Positions 49,368-60,534 of a DNA stretch of 64,000 nt are shown here, one piece after another. The position numbers were made by a program, and so were the translations under genes. The notes beneath the pieces are model-generated. The model saw only the letters and a list, made by a program, of their open reading frames with translations, was not told the origin of the DNA and did not search any database. Origin of the DNA: Prionace glauca (lineage: Eukaryota; Chordata; Chondrichthyes; Carcharhiniformes; Carcharhinidae); assembly GCA_037974335.1 (NCBI GenBank), contig CM075743.1, positions 7,637,449-7,701,448 of the forward strand, given 5' to 3'. The stretch's first letter is position 1, and each line of letters opens with the position of its first letter.

Positions 49368-49615
49368 AACTTCTTCACTCAAAGGGTGGTGAATCTCTGG
49401 AATTCTCTGCCCGTTGAAGTGGTGGAGGCTGCCTCGCTAAATATTTTTAAGAAACGGGTTGATGGGTTTTTGATAAGAGAGGGGATTAAGGGTTATGGGG
49501 AGAGGGCAGGAAGGTGGAGCTGAGTCACGACAGATCAGCCATGATCTTATTGAATGGCGGGGCAGGCTCAAAGGGCCAGATGGCCTACTCCTGCTCCTAT
49601 TTCTTATGTTCTTAA
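49368..49615 (+). mobile_element. LINE-A 3' end, young, strongly 5'-truncated
   Basis: CTTCTTCACTCAAAGGGTGG to TGCTCCTATTTCTTATGTTC; the same young subfamily as 57108-57860. Confidence 0.85.
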
Positions 49616-49639
49616 TTGCTTTTCAAGCTACTCAATTCA

Positions 49640-49735
49640 AAGGAAATGAATAATGCTGCCACCACCATCTCAAGGACAATTAGGGCTACTCAGTAACTGC
49701 TGATCTTGCCAAAGACATCTATATTCAGAGAACAA
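49640..49735 (+). mobile_element. S2 3' end fragment
   Basis: CCATCTCAAGGACAATTAGG then CAGTAACTGCTGATCTTGCC. Confidence 0.45.
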
Positions 49736-49844
49736 AGTAAAACAAAGGAATATTAAGCGCTATAAAATAATAATGCTCTATCACAATCGATAAGAAAGCT
49801 GTCACACTGCAAACCTAGTACTTAGCAGAAGAAGATATGCTAAA

Positions 49845-50128
49845 AGTTAAAGTTTATTTATTATAAGTAGGCTTGCATTAACACTGCATGAAGTTACTGT
49901 GAGAATCCCCTGGTCACCACAGTCCAGCGCCTGTTCAGGTACACTGAGGGAGAACTTATCATGACCAATTCACCTAACCTTTGGACTGTAGGGGGAAACT
50001 GGAGCACGAGAGGAAACCCATGCAGACACAGGAAGAATGTGCAAATTCCACACAGACAATGACCCAAGCCTGGAATTGAACCCAGGTCCCTGATGCTGTG
50101 AGGCAGCAGTGCTAACCACTGTGCTTCT
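49845..50128 (-). mobile_element. S1 SINE, tail b
   Basis: Reversed, AAGTTTATTTATTATAAGTA to GTGCTAACCACTGTGCT. Confidence 0.85.
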
Positions 50129-50457
50129 CCATGTTCTGTGCTGCCCTAATTGTCCCTGTGGTAAAATGGTATGTGCAAAATATCAGTGTTTAACATTGAG
50201 TATATTATCTGATAGATGGAAATATAATGAGCCAATATGACAGGACGGAGTGAAAATGGTCTCAAGCCCTTTAAGTGAAAAGTAAAGATTTCAAAACACG
50301 GTGGCTCTGCATTTGAGGGCTGTAACGCAATAGTTTATTTGGAGAAGCTTAATTTTTAACCAGCGCTAAAAGCAGCTGAAATTTCACAATGCAGTGAGCA
50401 ACACAGAACAAGTCAGAAAAAAAACAGCCAAAATATAGAGAAAGTAATGTAATTAAA
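50129..50457. other. Intergenic, no gene seen
   Basis: Nothing recognised. Confidence 0.4.
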
Positions 50458-50732
50458 GCACAGTGACACTGCGCTGCCTCACAGCACCAAGGACCCTGGT
50501 TCGATTCCCAGTTTGGGTCACTGTCGGTGCGGAGTCTGCACGTTCTCCCTGTGTCTGCGTGGGTTTCCTCTGGGTGCTCTGGTTTCCTCCCACAGTCCGA
50601 AAGACGTACTGGTTAAGTTCATTGGCCATACTAAATTCTCCCTCAGGCGCCGGAGTGTGGCAACTAAGGGATGTTCACAGTAACTTCATTGCAGTGTTAA
50701 TAAAAGACTACATGTTGCATTAACAAATGAAC
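50458..50732 (+). mobile_element. S1 SINE, tail b
   Basis: Altered head (ACAGTGACACTGCGCTGCCT), box B GGTTCGATTCC, tail decayed to ATTAACAAATGAACTC. Confidence 0.82.
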
Positions 50733-51336
50733 TCAAACTCGTGTCGTCACTGCTGTAACATCAGAAATCCAGCAGCCAATTTGCTCTCAAATGCAAGTCC
50801 CAAACAGCAATAGGAAAATGGTCAGATAATCTGATTTTTGCGTTGGTGAATGAGGGGTGAATATTGACCAGGACATTGGGGATAACTCCCCTACTCTTCT
50901 TTTACCTGAGCACTCAGATAAGGCTACAGTGTCTTCCTAAACACAGCACTCCTGACAATGCAGTACTCCCTCAGTACTATACAGGAGGGTCAGCCTTGAT
51001 TTTTGTGCTCAAGCCCTGGAGGAGGAGCTTTAACATGAGCCTTGTGAGTGAAAACAGTGAGAAACTTTTATTCTTTTCTGAAAGGGAGATCATGTTTGGG
51101 ACATCTTGATGAACTTGTAAGCAAATTTGCAACGGCAGTGACAGTACCCAACCCTGCACAGGACAATGGGCATGCGTTTCTCTGCTCTGTGAGTATGGGC
51201 CCAGTGCGATCATGGCCATAAGTTCTAGACATGGAACACATCAGATCAAGCTGCCCAGTAGGAAATACCTTACTTTTCCTCTTAGTATTTCAAGGATGAC
51301 ATTGAATAGATACCCAAATTAGATATCACATCACAA
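50733..51336. other. Intergenic, no gene seen
   Basis: No exon or repeat recognised. Confidence 0.4.
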
Positions 51337-51612
51337 GCAGCATGGTGGCACAATGGTTAGCACTGCTGCCTCACGGCACCCAAGTTCAGTTCCTGGCTTG
51401 GGTCACTGTTTGTGTGGAGTTTGCATGTTCTCCCTGTGTCTGTGTGGGTTTCTTCTGGGTGCTCTGGTTTTCTCCCACCGTCTGAAAGATGTGCAGTTTA
51501 GGTGCATTGACCCAAACAGGATCCAAAATGTGGTGACGAGGTGAATTTCACAGTTAGTTCATTGCAATGTCAATGTAAAACTTATTTGTGACAAATAAAT
51601 AAACTTTTATTT
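51337..51612 (+). mobile_element. S1 SINE, tail b
   Basis: GCATGGTGGCACAATGGTTA to GACAAATAAATAAACTTTTA. Confidence 0.86.
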
Positions 51613-51889
51613 AATAAGCTTTTCTCAACATTTGAAGACAATAGTTTTCAGAAAGGTTAGCTGTACAATTATTGAACAAGTGATAAATAATGTAAGAAGA
51701 ACAAACATATAACCAGGATCTCTTATTAGAAACACAAACTATTAATTATGGTACTATTGTTTAGCATTTAACCTCCTGGTACTGATGCTGGGCAAAAATA
51801 CAATGGAAATGCTACCCGATCCAATGTGCCAATAAAGTCTAATGGTGACCATGAAGCCATTGTCTATTGTCATTGAGCTGGCAGCAAAA

Positions 51890-52250
51890 TAATATTATTG
51901 CAATGCCCAATGGTTTTATTGCTGGACTATTAATCAAGAAACTCAGCAAATGTTCTGGGGACCCGGGTTCAATCCTCACCACGACAGATGGTAGAATTTG
52001 AATTCAATAAAAAAGTTCTGGAATTAAGAATTTACCGGTGACCATGAAACCATTGCCGATTGTCAGAAAAACCCATCTGGTTCACTAATATCCTCCAGGG
52101 AAGGAAATCTGCTGTCCTTACCTGGTCTGCCCTACATGTGACTTCAGAACCAAAGCAACGTGGTTGACTCTTAAATGCCCTGAAGGATGGGCAATAAATG
52201 CTGGTCCAGCCTGCGATGCCCCCTTCCCGTGAACAAATCAAAAAAAAGGA
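51890..52250 (+). mobile_element. S2 SINE
   Basis: Head with GGTTCAATCC-type box B near 51965, middle ATCTGGTTCACTAATATCCT, then AAAGCAACGTGGTTGACTCT and GATGGGCAATAAATGCTGGT. Confidence 0.72.
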
Positions 52251-52531
52251 AAAACATGCAATATAATGGTAAGAGTGGGCAGGAGTTGGGTCTAATGGAG
52301 CCATGTAATCTAGTTCCTTGTAACAATATACTTCCCTGAAGGCACTAAACACCGTGTACCGCTTTACTCTCACAGGTGGCTGTCCATTAAATATGTGTTT
52401 GCCTCGTAAATTAAGTGCTAAATCATTGGATTGACAGAGCGCACACTGATGGGTACAGTTCTCCTTTATCTGGTGACTATGAGGATATCAGTTTGGACAC
52501 CGCTAAAATGGACAGCCAGGAGTGCAAGATC

Positions 52532-53070
52532 ATAGAAACATAGAAACTAGGTGCAGTAGGCCATTCGGCCCTTTGAGTCTGCACCACCATTCATTATGAT
52601 CAAGGTTCATCATCAAATTCATATCCTGGTCTCACCTTCCCCCCATATCCCTTGATCCCTTTAGCCCCAAGAGCTATACCTAATTTCTTCTTGAAATCAG
52701 ACAAAATTTTGGCCTCAATGACATTCTATGGCAGTGAATTCCACACACTCACCATCCATTGGGTGAAGAAATTTCTCCTCACCTCAGTTCTAAAAGGTTT
52801 ACCCCTTATCCCCAAACTATGACCCCTAATTCTAGGCTTTCCCACCATGGGGGTTTATTCTTTCTGAATCTACCCTGTCTAACCACTGTTAGAATTTTAT
52901 AAGTTTCTATGAGATCCCCTCTCACTTTTCTAAACTCCAAATGAGTATAACCCTAACCGACTTAATCTCCCCTCACGTGACAGACCTGCCATCCCAGGAA
53001 TCAGCCTGGTAAACCCTTGCTGTACTCCCTTTATAGCACGGACAATCTCCCTTGAAGCTGTGGCGTTTAT
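52532..53070 (-). mobile_element. LINE-A fragment
   Basis: Reversed, CATAGAAACATAGAAACTAG onward; the minus strand encodes IKGVQQGFTRLIPGMAGLSR and SRLGLYSF. Confidence 0.78.
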
Positions 53071-53414
53071 TTTAGCGTGACCTGTTGCAAGTATTGAGCC
53101 TGGGTTAAAAAAAAATCCACCCCAGATTTCCCTCTTCACGTGATGTGACATACCCAGTCGGAAAGAAAGAGAAGTAAACAAGTAGAATAATTCCGTCTTG
53201 CTCAACTATATTTGACCCAAATGCAACCAGCAGAAGCAAGTTTGAGCTGAACTGATTGCTTAAAAAGGGAAGTGAAGGGATGCAGTCATTTATATCCGAG
53301 ATAATCTCCAGCATGGATTTGTTTGACAGAAAGGGCTAATAACAACAGGGCAGTTAATGTTGTTTTAATGACAGAACAACCTCGTGGAAAGAGCCAGGAA
53401 TCTCTCTGAGTCTT
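53071..53414. other. Intergenic, no gene seen
   Basis: Nothing recognised. Confidence 0.4.
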
Positions 53415-53415
53415 T

Positions 53416-53711
53416 AGAATCAGAGAATCCTACAGTGCAGAAGGAGATCATTCAGCCCGTCGAGTCTGTACTGACCACAATCCCACCCAATCCTTATCCC
53501 CATAACCCCATGCATTTACCCTAGCTAGTCCCCCTGACACTAAGGGGCAATTTATCACGGCCAATCTACCTAACATCTTTGGAGCGTGGGAGGAACCTAC
53601 ACAGAAATGGGAGAACGTGCAAACTCCACACAGACAGTGACTCCATTCAGGAATCGAACCCAGGTCTCTGTGAAGCAGCTGTGCTAACCAGTGTGCCACC
53701 CTGCTGCCCTT
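53416..53711 (-). mobile_element. S1 SINE, tail a
   Basis: Reversed, GAATCAGAGAATCCTACAGT to GTGTGCCACCCTGCTGCCC. Confidence 0.86.
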
Positions 53712-53994
53712 TATGATCTGCAGTCAGTGCAAAGTTTTATCCATGCCCTTTGCAATCCTGAGCCTCATCCTGTTTAATGATCTGCCGCTGAGATATTTAC
53801 TGTCCTTTTATGGTAGTAATATTGCCTATTATGAAAATAATCAGCAACGGGGGCACATCAAGACTAGAGGCTTGGATAAGCAGAAGGTTTGGAGCTCGAG
53901 CCCATTGAGTAGAAGCATACACTGGCTGTAATGCAGGATACAAATACATGGGGCAGATTCTCCTCTTCTGCTTCATAAGGGGGCAGTGGTTTAA

Positions 53995-54318
53995 AGAACA
54001 AAGAACAAAGAACAATCCAGCACGGGAAACAGGCCCTTCGGCCCAACAAGCCCGCGCCGCCACATCACCCTGTACCTATTCTACCCTGCATATCTATGAA
54101 TGGAACCCTACTCAGTCAGATTCAGGGAAGAAATGGTGTCAATTTGGTAAAAACCGATTAGCCTGAGAGCACATTTTTGGGGTGTGGGAGGAAACCGGAG
54201 CGCCCGGAGGAAACCCATGCAACCACAGGGAGAATGCACAAACTCCCACAGACACAGGCCCAAATCCATGTGTCTGCACAGCCAGCAGTGCTAGTCACTG
54301 AGCTGTTGCGGCGCCCAT
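53995..54318 (-). mobile_element. S1-related SINE, tail c
   Basis: Reversed tail c (AAAGAACAAAGAACAAAGAA), middle AACCGGAGCGCCCGGAGGAA, head CACTGAGCTGTTGCGGCGCC. Best example of the tail-c form. Confidence 0.8.
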
Positions 54319-54504
54319 CTACCGGTCCAGGATCAAGCACACACACCGACACGAAGTTCTAGGCCACTCCTGGAACTTCCAAGAGCAGCCCAGGCACGAC
54401 CCGCCGTGTGAATGCCCCTCGTTTGACACGAGGTGGACCTCCACCTGTGGAATAAAGTCAAAAATATTAATCTTACAGCCTGCCTTTCCGGTGTCTCCCG
54501 AGGT

Positions 54505-55012
54505 TTAACCCTATTTAATATCCCCTACCATATCCCTCCATTCTCGTTTCACTCATGTACCTATCTAACTGCATCTTAAACGAGTCCAACGTTCCTGCCT
54601 CCACCATCCTACTCGGTAGCGCGTTCCAGACCCACACAACTCTCTGCGTAAAGAACCTTCTTCTCACCTCCAAATTATACCTCTCCTCCCTCACCCTTAA
54701 ATGATGACCTCTCGTGTTCGTATCCAGTCTAGGGAGCAGTCTCTCACTATTAACTCTATCCATTCCCTTCATTATCTTATATACTTCTATCATGTCCCCT
54801 CTCAATCTCCGCCTTTCCAAGGAGAATAGTCCCAGTTTCTTCAACCTCTCCTCGTAACCCAGTCCCCCCATGCCAGGCAACATCCTGGTAAACCTCCTCT
54901 GCACCCTTTCCAGAGACTCCACGTCCTTCCGGTAGTAAGGTGACCAGAACTGGACGCAGTACTCCAAATGCGGTCTAACCAATGTTCTGTACAACTGAAG
55001 CATTAGACAGCA
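54505..55012 (-). mobile_element. LINE-A 3' coding fragment, open 162 codons
   Basis: The minus strand encodes YRTLVRPHLEYCVQFWSPYY, LERVQRRFTRMLPGMGGLGY, RGDMIEVYKIMKGMDRVN and FFTQRVVWVWNALPSRMVEA. Reverse-transcriptase C-terminus, still open. Confidence 0.88.
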
Positions 55013-55224
55013 GCTTTTATACTCTAACTTTTATAACTTTGTTGGGTTGGAACTTTTGTTTGCCTCATGCCTGACCCCAGGATCATGTGGATGCCCTCAG
55101 ATCAACTGACCCACCACCTGGTTTCTCCCCTTGCTTGGCAGGAAGGGGGCAGTGGATGGTTCACCTGCTGCAACATGATGAGTTTGTGGAATATAGAAAA
55201 CACATTTCCCTTCCCTTTCCTGTT

Positions 55225-55612
55225 TTCTAAAGCATATTTATTAGTGTCACAAGCAGGCTCACATTAACACTGCAATGAAGTTACTGTGGGCCATGTCGGG
55301 CAGCACGGTCGGTGCAGGCTCGGAGGGCTGAAGGATCTGTTCCCGTGCTGTCATTTTCTTTGTTCTTTAAAAATCCCCTAGTTGCCACACTCTGGCGCCT
55401 GTTCGGGTACACTGCAGGAGAATTTAGCATGGCCAACACACCTAACTGGCATGTCTTTCAGACTGTGGGAGGAAACCAGAGCACCCCAAGGAAAGCCATG
55501 CAGACATGGGAGAACGTGTAGAGTCTACACAGACAGTGACCCAAGCTGGGAATCGAACCCGGATCCCTAGCACTGCGAGGCAGCAGTGCTAACCACTGTG
55601 CCACCGTGCCCC
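55225..55612 (-). mobile_element. S1 SINE, tail b, split by a tail-c fragment
   Basis: Reversed: ATATTTATTAGTGTCACAAG to about 55287, a plus-strand tail-c piece, then AAAATCCCCTAGTTGCCACA to GTGCCACCGTGCC. Confidence 0.82.
55290..55370 (+). mobile_element. Tail-c SINE fragment nested in S1
   Basis: GGGCAGCACGGTCGGTGCAG to GTGCTGTCATTTTCTTTGTT. Confidence 0.7.
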
Positions 55613-56195
55613 ATAATCATATGCACTTGTAACCAACCGCTCAAAAGTTAAACTCTCCCAAGCAATCAGGATTGGACATGAACATTGCACTTCTGAATTC
55701 TCTTTGGGTAGGAGGTATCTGGGAGCTGGTGGGGGGGGTTGGGGTGGCGGGGATGTATTGTTGTGGGGGGGAGGGACGGAAGGTGGTTTCTTGCTGCCCC
55801 AGAAAAGCCTTTTGGCTCTGGAAGTTAAATGTTGGCAAAATTCATGGGCAAATAGCTTTGTCTGCTGTTCCAGAAACATTGATCAATTTATTTTACATGG
55901 GTTAAACTTTGATTAAAGAATTGGGTATATTTAGTCATAGTATTCATCCAATAACCTGCCTATGGGAATTTCTCGGCTTTGATCCCAAAATAAATCACTT
56001 TTTTATGACTACATTTGTTCACTAACTGCCAAGGTGCTTGTCTCCAACACCTTAACCTTGGTCATGTATCCTTTTCAGAAGCAGGGTCCGATATACTTCT
56101 GTGGATCCCATAAGTTGCTCAAGTTCCAAGTTTTGGACTTGCCATTCCTGAGATAAAGAACATTGCTGCTGTTTTTAGTTTGTCATTTAACACTT
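55613..56195. other. Intergenic with a G-rich patch
   Basis: G-rich run near 55728-55785; no gene recognised. Confidence 0.4.
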
Positions 56196-56196
56196 G

Positions 56197-56335
56197 CGAA
56201 CATATAAGCATATACATTAGGAGAAGCAGTAGGCCATTCAGCCCCTCGAGGCTGTTCCACCATTCAACATGATCACAGCTGATCTGATTGCGTTTCGAGC
56301 TCCACAACCCCCAATAACCTTTCCCTTGCCTCACC
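56197..56335 (-). mobile_element. LINE-A 3' terminal fragment
   Basis: GAGAAGCAGTAGGCCATTCA and CACCATTCAACATGATCACA. Confidence 0.6.
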
Positions 56336-56895
56336 AGAATGTTGAAAGGATGTTCCCTCTTGTGGCTGAGTCCAGAACCTAGGAGGAAATGTTTTAAAAT
56401 TAGCAGCTGTCCTGATAGGGCAATGATGCGGAGAATTATTTTCTCTCGGCAGGGGGTGGGGTTTGTGAGTTTCAAATTCAGGAAGTGGTGGATGCAGAGT
56501 CACAGGATCATAGAAATCCTACAGTGCAGAAGAAGACCACTTGGCCCATCAACTCTGCACCGACCACAATGCCACCCCAGGCCCTATCCCCATAACCCTA
56601 CAGATTTACCCTAGCTAATCCCTCTAACCTACACATCCCAGGATGCCGAGGGGCAATTTTGCATGGTCAATCAACCTAACCTGCACATCTTTGGAGCGTG
56701 GGAGGAAACTGGAGCACCTGGAGGAAACCCACACAGACACGGGGAGAACATGCAAACTCCACACAGACAGTGACCTGAGCCGGAATTGAACCCAGGTCCC
56801 TGGAGCTGTGAGGCAGCAGTGCTAACAACTGTGCCACTGTGCCACCCTGAATGTTTTAAAGGCAGAGTAGATTGATTCTTAGCCCATGTAAGAAT
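56336..56895 (+). mobile_element. LINE-A fragment split by an S1 SINE
   Basis: GAAAGGATGTTCCCTCTTGT to GGAAGTGGTGGATGCAGAGT, then the insert, then GAATGTTTTAAAGGCAGAGT. Confidence 0.6.
56507..56848 (-). mobile_element. S1 SINE, tail a, nested in LINE-A
   Basis: Reversed, CATAGAAATCCTACAGTGCA to CACTGTGCCACCCT. Confidence 0.88.
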
Positions 56896-57107
56896 CTGGA
56901 GAGTTGGATGTGCCGTCTTTTGGATACGACGATGAACCAAGGCCTTGTCTATCTTCCCAGGTAGATATCAAAGCTTCTTGTTTGGAAGAAGAGCGGGGGA
57001 GATTTTCCAAACGCCTACTCTGTCAATCAACATCAGGAAAACAGATGACATGGTTTCACTTTGCTTTGTGAGCGAGCTTGCTGTGCACAACTTGGCTGCT
57101 GTGTTTC

Positions 57108-57860
57108 ATAAGAACATAAGAAATAGGAGCAGGAGTAGGCCATCTGGCCCTTCGAGCCTGCCCCGCCATTCAATAAGATCATGGCTGATCTGTCGTGTCT
57201 CAGCTCCACCTTCCTGCCCTCTCCCCATAACCCTTAATCCCTTCTCTTATCAAAAACCCATCAACCCGTTTCTTAAAAATATTTAGCGAGGCAGCCTCCA
57301 CCACTTCAACGGGCAGAGAATTCCAGAGATTCATCACCCTTTGAGTGAAGAAGTTCCTCCTCAACTCCGTTCTAAACCGCCCCCCCTTTATCTTGAGGCT
57401 GTGCCCCCTAGTCCTACTGTCTTTTTTGAGCGGGAAGAGCCTCTTCACCTCAATCCTATCCATCCCATTCATCATCTTATACGTCTCAATGAGATCTCCC
57501 CTCATTCTTCTAAACTCTAACGAGTACAAGCCTAGTTTATTCAGCCTCTCCTCATAGCTCAACCCCCTCAACTCCGGTATCAGCCGAGTAAACCTCCTCT
57601 GCACTCCCTCCAGGGCCAAAATATCCTTGCGCAGGTGCGGCGCCCAAAACTGCACACAGTACTCCAGCTGCGGCCTCACCAATGCCCTATACAGCTGCAG
57701 CAAGACCTCCCTACTTTTATATTCAATCCCCCTCGCTATGAAGACCAGCATCCCATTCACCTTCCTGACCACCTGCTGCGCCTGCAAGCTGGGTTTTTGC
57801 GACTCATGCACAAGGACCCCGAGGTCCCTCTGCACCGTCCAGCAGTGACAACTCTTCAAA
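57108..57860 (-). mobile_element. LINE-A 3' end, young copy, open about 219 codons
   Basis: The minus strand reads VQRDLGVLVHESQKPSLQAQ, ARGIEYKSREVLLQLYRALV, RGDLIETYKMMNGMDRIEVK and FFTQRVMNLWNSLPVEVVEA, then a 3' end finishing in reversed TTCTTATG. 5'-truncated. Confidence 0.9.
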
Positions 57861-57994
57861 AGTACTTTATTGGCTGGAAAACACTTTGGAATGACCTGTT
57901 GCGCAAGGTAATATATACTTACACCTATTTCTTTCTTTATTTCTTAGTGTGGGAGGGAGGGTTAAATATAAATTGATGCACATCCACCATGTGG

Positions 57995-58672
57995 CATGGT
58001 GGCACAATGGTTAGCTCTGCTGCCTCACAGCGACAGGGACCCCCAGGTTCAATTCCGGCCTCGGGTGACTGTCTGCGTGGAGTCTGCACATTCTTCCCGT
58101 GTCTACATGGGTTTCCTCTGGATGCTCCGGTTTCCTCCCACAGTCCAAAGATCATAGAATTATAGAATCCCACAGAACAGAAGGAGGCCATTCGGTCCAT
58201 TGAGTCTCCACCGAACACAATCCCACCCAGGCCTTACCCCCATGACCCTGCATATTTACACGAGGCAATTCTCCCTGACACTAAAGGAAAATTTGGCATT
58301 GCCAAACCAGCACGTCTTTGGACTGTGGGAGGAAACTGGAGCACCCGGGGGAAACCCACGCTGACAGGGGGAGAATGTGCAGACTTCACACAGACAGTCA
58401 CCCAAGCCAGGAATCAAACCCAGTTCCCTGGGGCTCTGAGGCAGCAGTGCTAACCATTGTGCCACCGGGCGGGTTAGGTTAATTTGCCATGCTCAATGGC
58501 CCCTTAGTGTGCAAAGATGTGTAGGTTTGGTGGATCAGCCATGGGTAAATTGCACCTCAGTGTCAGAGGGATTAGCAGGGATTACGGGGATATACTGGGC
58601 CTGGATGGGGTTGGTGCAAGCTCAGTGGGCCAAATGGCCTCCTTCTGCACTGTAGTGATTCTACGCTCAGTT
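57995..58672 (+). mobile_element. S1 SINE, tail a, split by a reversed S1
   Basis: CATGGTGGCACAATGGTTAG to TCCCACAGTCCAAAGAT, the insert, then GCGGGTTAGGTTAATTTGCC to GCACTGTAGTGATTCTACG. Confidence 0.85.
58152..58468 (-). mobile_element. S1 SINE, tail a, nested in S1
   Basis: Reversed, CATAGAATTATAGAATCCCA to CATTGTGCCACCGGGC. Confidence 0.87.
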
Positions 58673-58795
58673 GCTAATTCTGTCCACACTCATCACAATG
58701 TGCAATTCCTTTACTGTACCTCTAGAGGGCAGATATGCTTCATAAAGCTCAGGACTGCCCCCCCCCCCCTCCCTCCCCTGTCACTCTGGTAATTG

Positions 58796-59036
58796 CAGTA
58801 AAAAGTCTGACAACACCAGGTTTTAGTCCAACCGATTTATTTGATAATATTCTCACAAGCAAGCAAGCTTTTGGGGTTAGCCCCTTCGTCAGGTGAACTC
58901 TCCATTCAGCTGACGAAGGGACTAACCCCGAAAGCTTGTGAGAATATTATCAAATAAATCGGTTGGACTGAAACCTGGTGTTGTCAGACTTTTTACTGTG
59001 TTTACGCCAGTCCAACGCCGGCATACCCACATCATG
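58796..59036 (+). mobile_element. Foldback retroposon copy 4, longest hairpin
   Basis: Arms of roughly 95 bp (from 58798 and back to about 59000) with the loop near 58896-58912, then the extension GCCGGCATACCCACATCATG. Direct repeats ACTCTGGTAATTG (58783-58795) and ACTCTGGTAGTTG (59037-59049). Confidence 0.88.
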
Positions 59037-59049
59037 ACTCTGGTAGTTG

Positions 59050-59330
59050 GGCATTACTTTCACTCTGAATTACTCGACTGTGTGGGAAACTGCTCCGTCA
59101 GTGTATTTTAAAAATAGAATACTTCCCACAGCCTATTATAGCAGAGAGGACAGCAGGAAGGATTGCCCGATTCCTCTTTCTATAAGATCTTTTACGTTCT
59201 GGCTGAGAGGGCAGATTGGACGCACCTCAGATTCACGCCTTATCTGGAAGGTTGCACCTACAATGGCACACCAGTCCCTCAGCCATAAATAGTCTCCTTC
59301 TGTGCATCACCATTTTGATTTTGTAGTCCC
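59050..59330. other. Intergenic, no gene seen
   Basis: Nothing recognised. Confidence 0.4.
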
Positions 59331-59331
59331 T

Positions 59332-60420
59332 CTGGGTGGCACAGAGGTTAGCGCTACTGCCTCACAGTGCCAAGGTGCCCGGGTTCGATCCCTGGCTTGG
59401 GTCACTGTCTGTGTGGAGTCTGCGCATTCTCCCCGTGCCTGCGTGGGTTTCTTCTGGGTGTTTGGGTTTCCTCCCTCAGTCTGAAAGCCGTGCTGATTAG
59501 GTGCATTGGCCGTGCTAAATTCTCCCTCAGTGAATGGTAGGAAGGACTATTACTTACGTGGCGAGAAACTGCAGCAGGCGACGGTGCAGAGGGACCTCGG
59601 GGTCCTTGTGCATGAGTCGCAAAAACCCAGCCTGCAGGTGCAGCAGGTGGTCAGGAAGGCGAATGGGATGCTGGCCTTCATAGCGAGGGGGATTGAATAT
59701 AAAAGTAGGGAGGTCTTGCTGCAGCTGTATAGGGCATTGGTGAGGCCGCAGCTGGAGTACTGTGTGCAGTTTTGGTTGCCGTACTTACACAAGGATATTT
59801 TGGTCTTGGGGGGAGTGGAGAGGAGGTTTACTAGGCTGATACCGGAGTTGAGGGGGTTGAGCTATTAGGAGAGGCTGAATAAACTAGGCTTGTACTCGTT
59901 AGAGTTTAGAAGAATGAGGGGAGATCTCATTGTGATGTATAAGATGATGAATGGGATGGATAGGATAGAGGTGGAGAGACTCTTCCCGCTCAGAAAGGAT
60001 AGTAGGACTAGGGGGCACAGCTTCAAGATAAAGGGGGGGGGGCAGGTTTAGAACGGAGTTGAGGAGGAACTTCTTCACTCAAAGGGTGGTGAATCTCTGG
60101 AATTCTCTGCCCGTTGAAGTGGTGGAGGCTGCCTCGCTAAATATTTTTAAGACGCGGGTTGATGGGTTTTTGATAAGAGAAGGGATTAAGGGTTATGGGG
60201 AGAGGGCGGGAAAGTGGAACTGAGACACGACAGATCAGCCATGATCTTGTTGAATGGCGGGGCAGGCTCGAAGAGCTAGATGGCCTACTCCTGCTCCTAT
60301 TTCTTATATTCTTATGTAACCGAATAGGTGCCAGGGTGTAGCGACTCGGGGGATTTTCACAGTAACTTCATTGCAGTGTTAATGTAAGTCTAAATTGTGA
60401 CACTAATAAATAAACTTAAA
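59332..60420 (+). mobile_element. S1 SINE, tail b, split by a young LINE-A
   Basis: Left half GGTGGCACAGAGGTTAGCGC to TCTCCCTCAGTG; right half CCGAATAGGTGCCAGGGTGT to ACACTAATAAATAAACTTAA. Confidence 0.88.
59536..60316 (+). mobile_element. LINE-A 3' end nested in S1
   Basis: Encodes RDLGVLVHESQKPSLQVQQV, LVRPQLEYCVQFWLPYLHKD and RRFTRLIPELRGLSY, where a stop codon ends the long frame. The non-coding 3' end follows, with TCTTATATTCTTATGTAAC. Close to 57108-57860 in the opposite orientation. Confidence 0.9.
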
Positions 60421-60437
60421 GCCTAAACTTTTGAATC

Positions 60438-60438
<1 letters not shown>

Positions 60439-60468
<30 letters not shown>

Positions 60469-60474
60469 GGGGGG
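60439..60474. repeat. GT microsatellite joined to a long G-run
   Basis: About seven GT units followed by more than 20 G; base count in this run may be unreliable. Confidence 0.9.
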
Positions 60475-60534
60475 CTGCGCGGTGGGGGTTGAGGGAAAAC
60501 TCTGACCTCATCCCGGAGACCAGTGTGTGAGCCT

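Noticed and set aside
54505-55012. 162-codon open frame as a host gene
   Set aside because: Its motifs (LEYCVQFW, RRFTRMLPG, FFTQRVV) are those of LINE-A copies elsewhere in the window.
60439-60474. G-run as a functional G-quadruplex
   Set aside because: It is a plain homopolymer next to GT repeats; its length may be a sequencing artefact, and no gene start is nearby.
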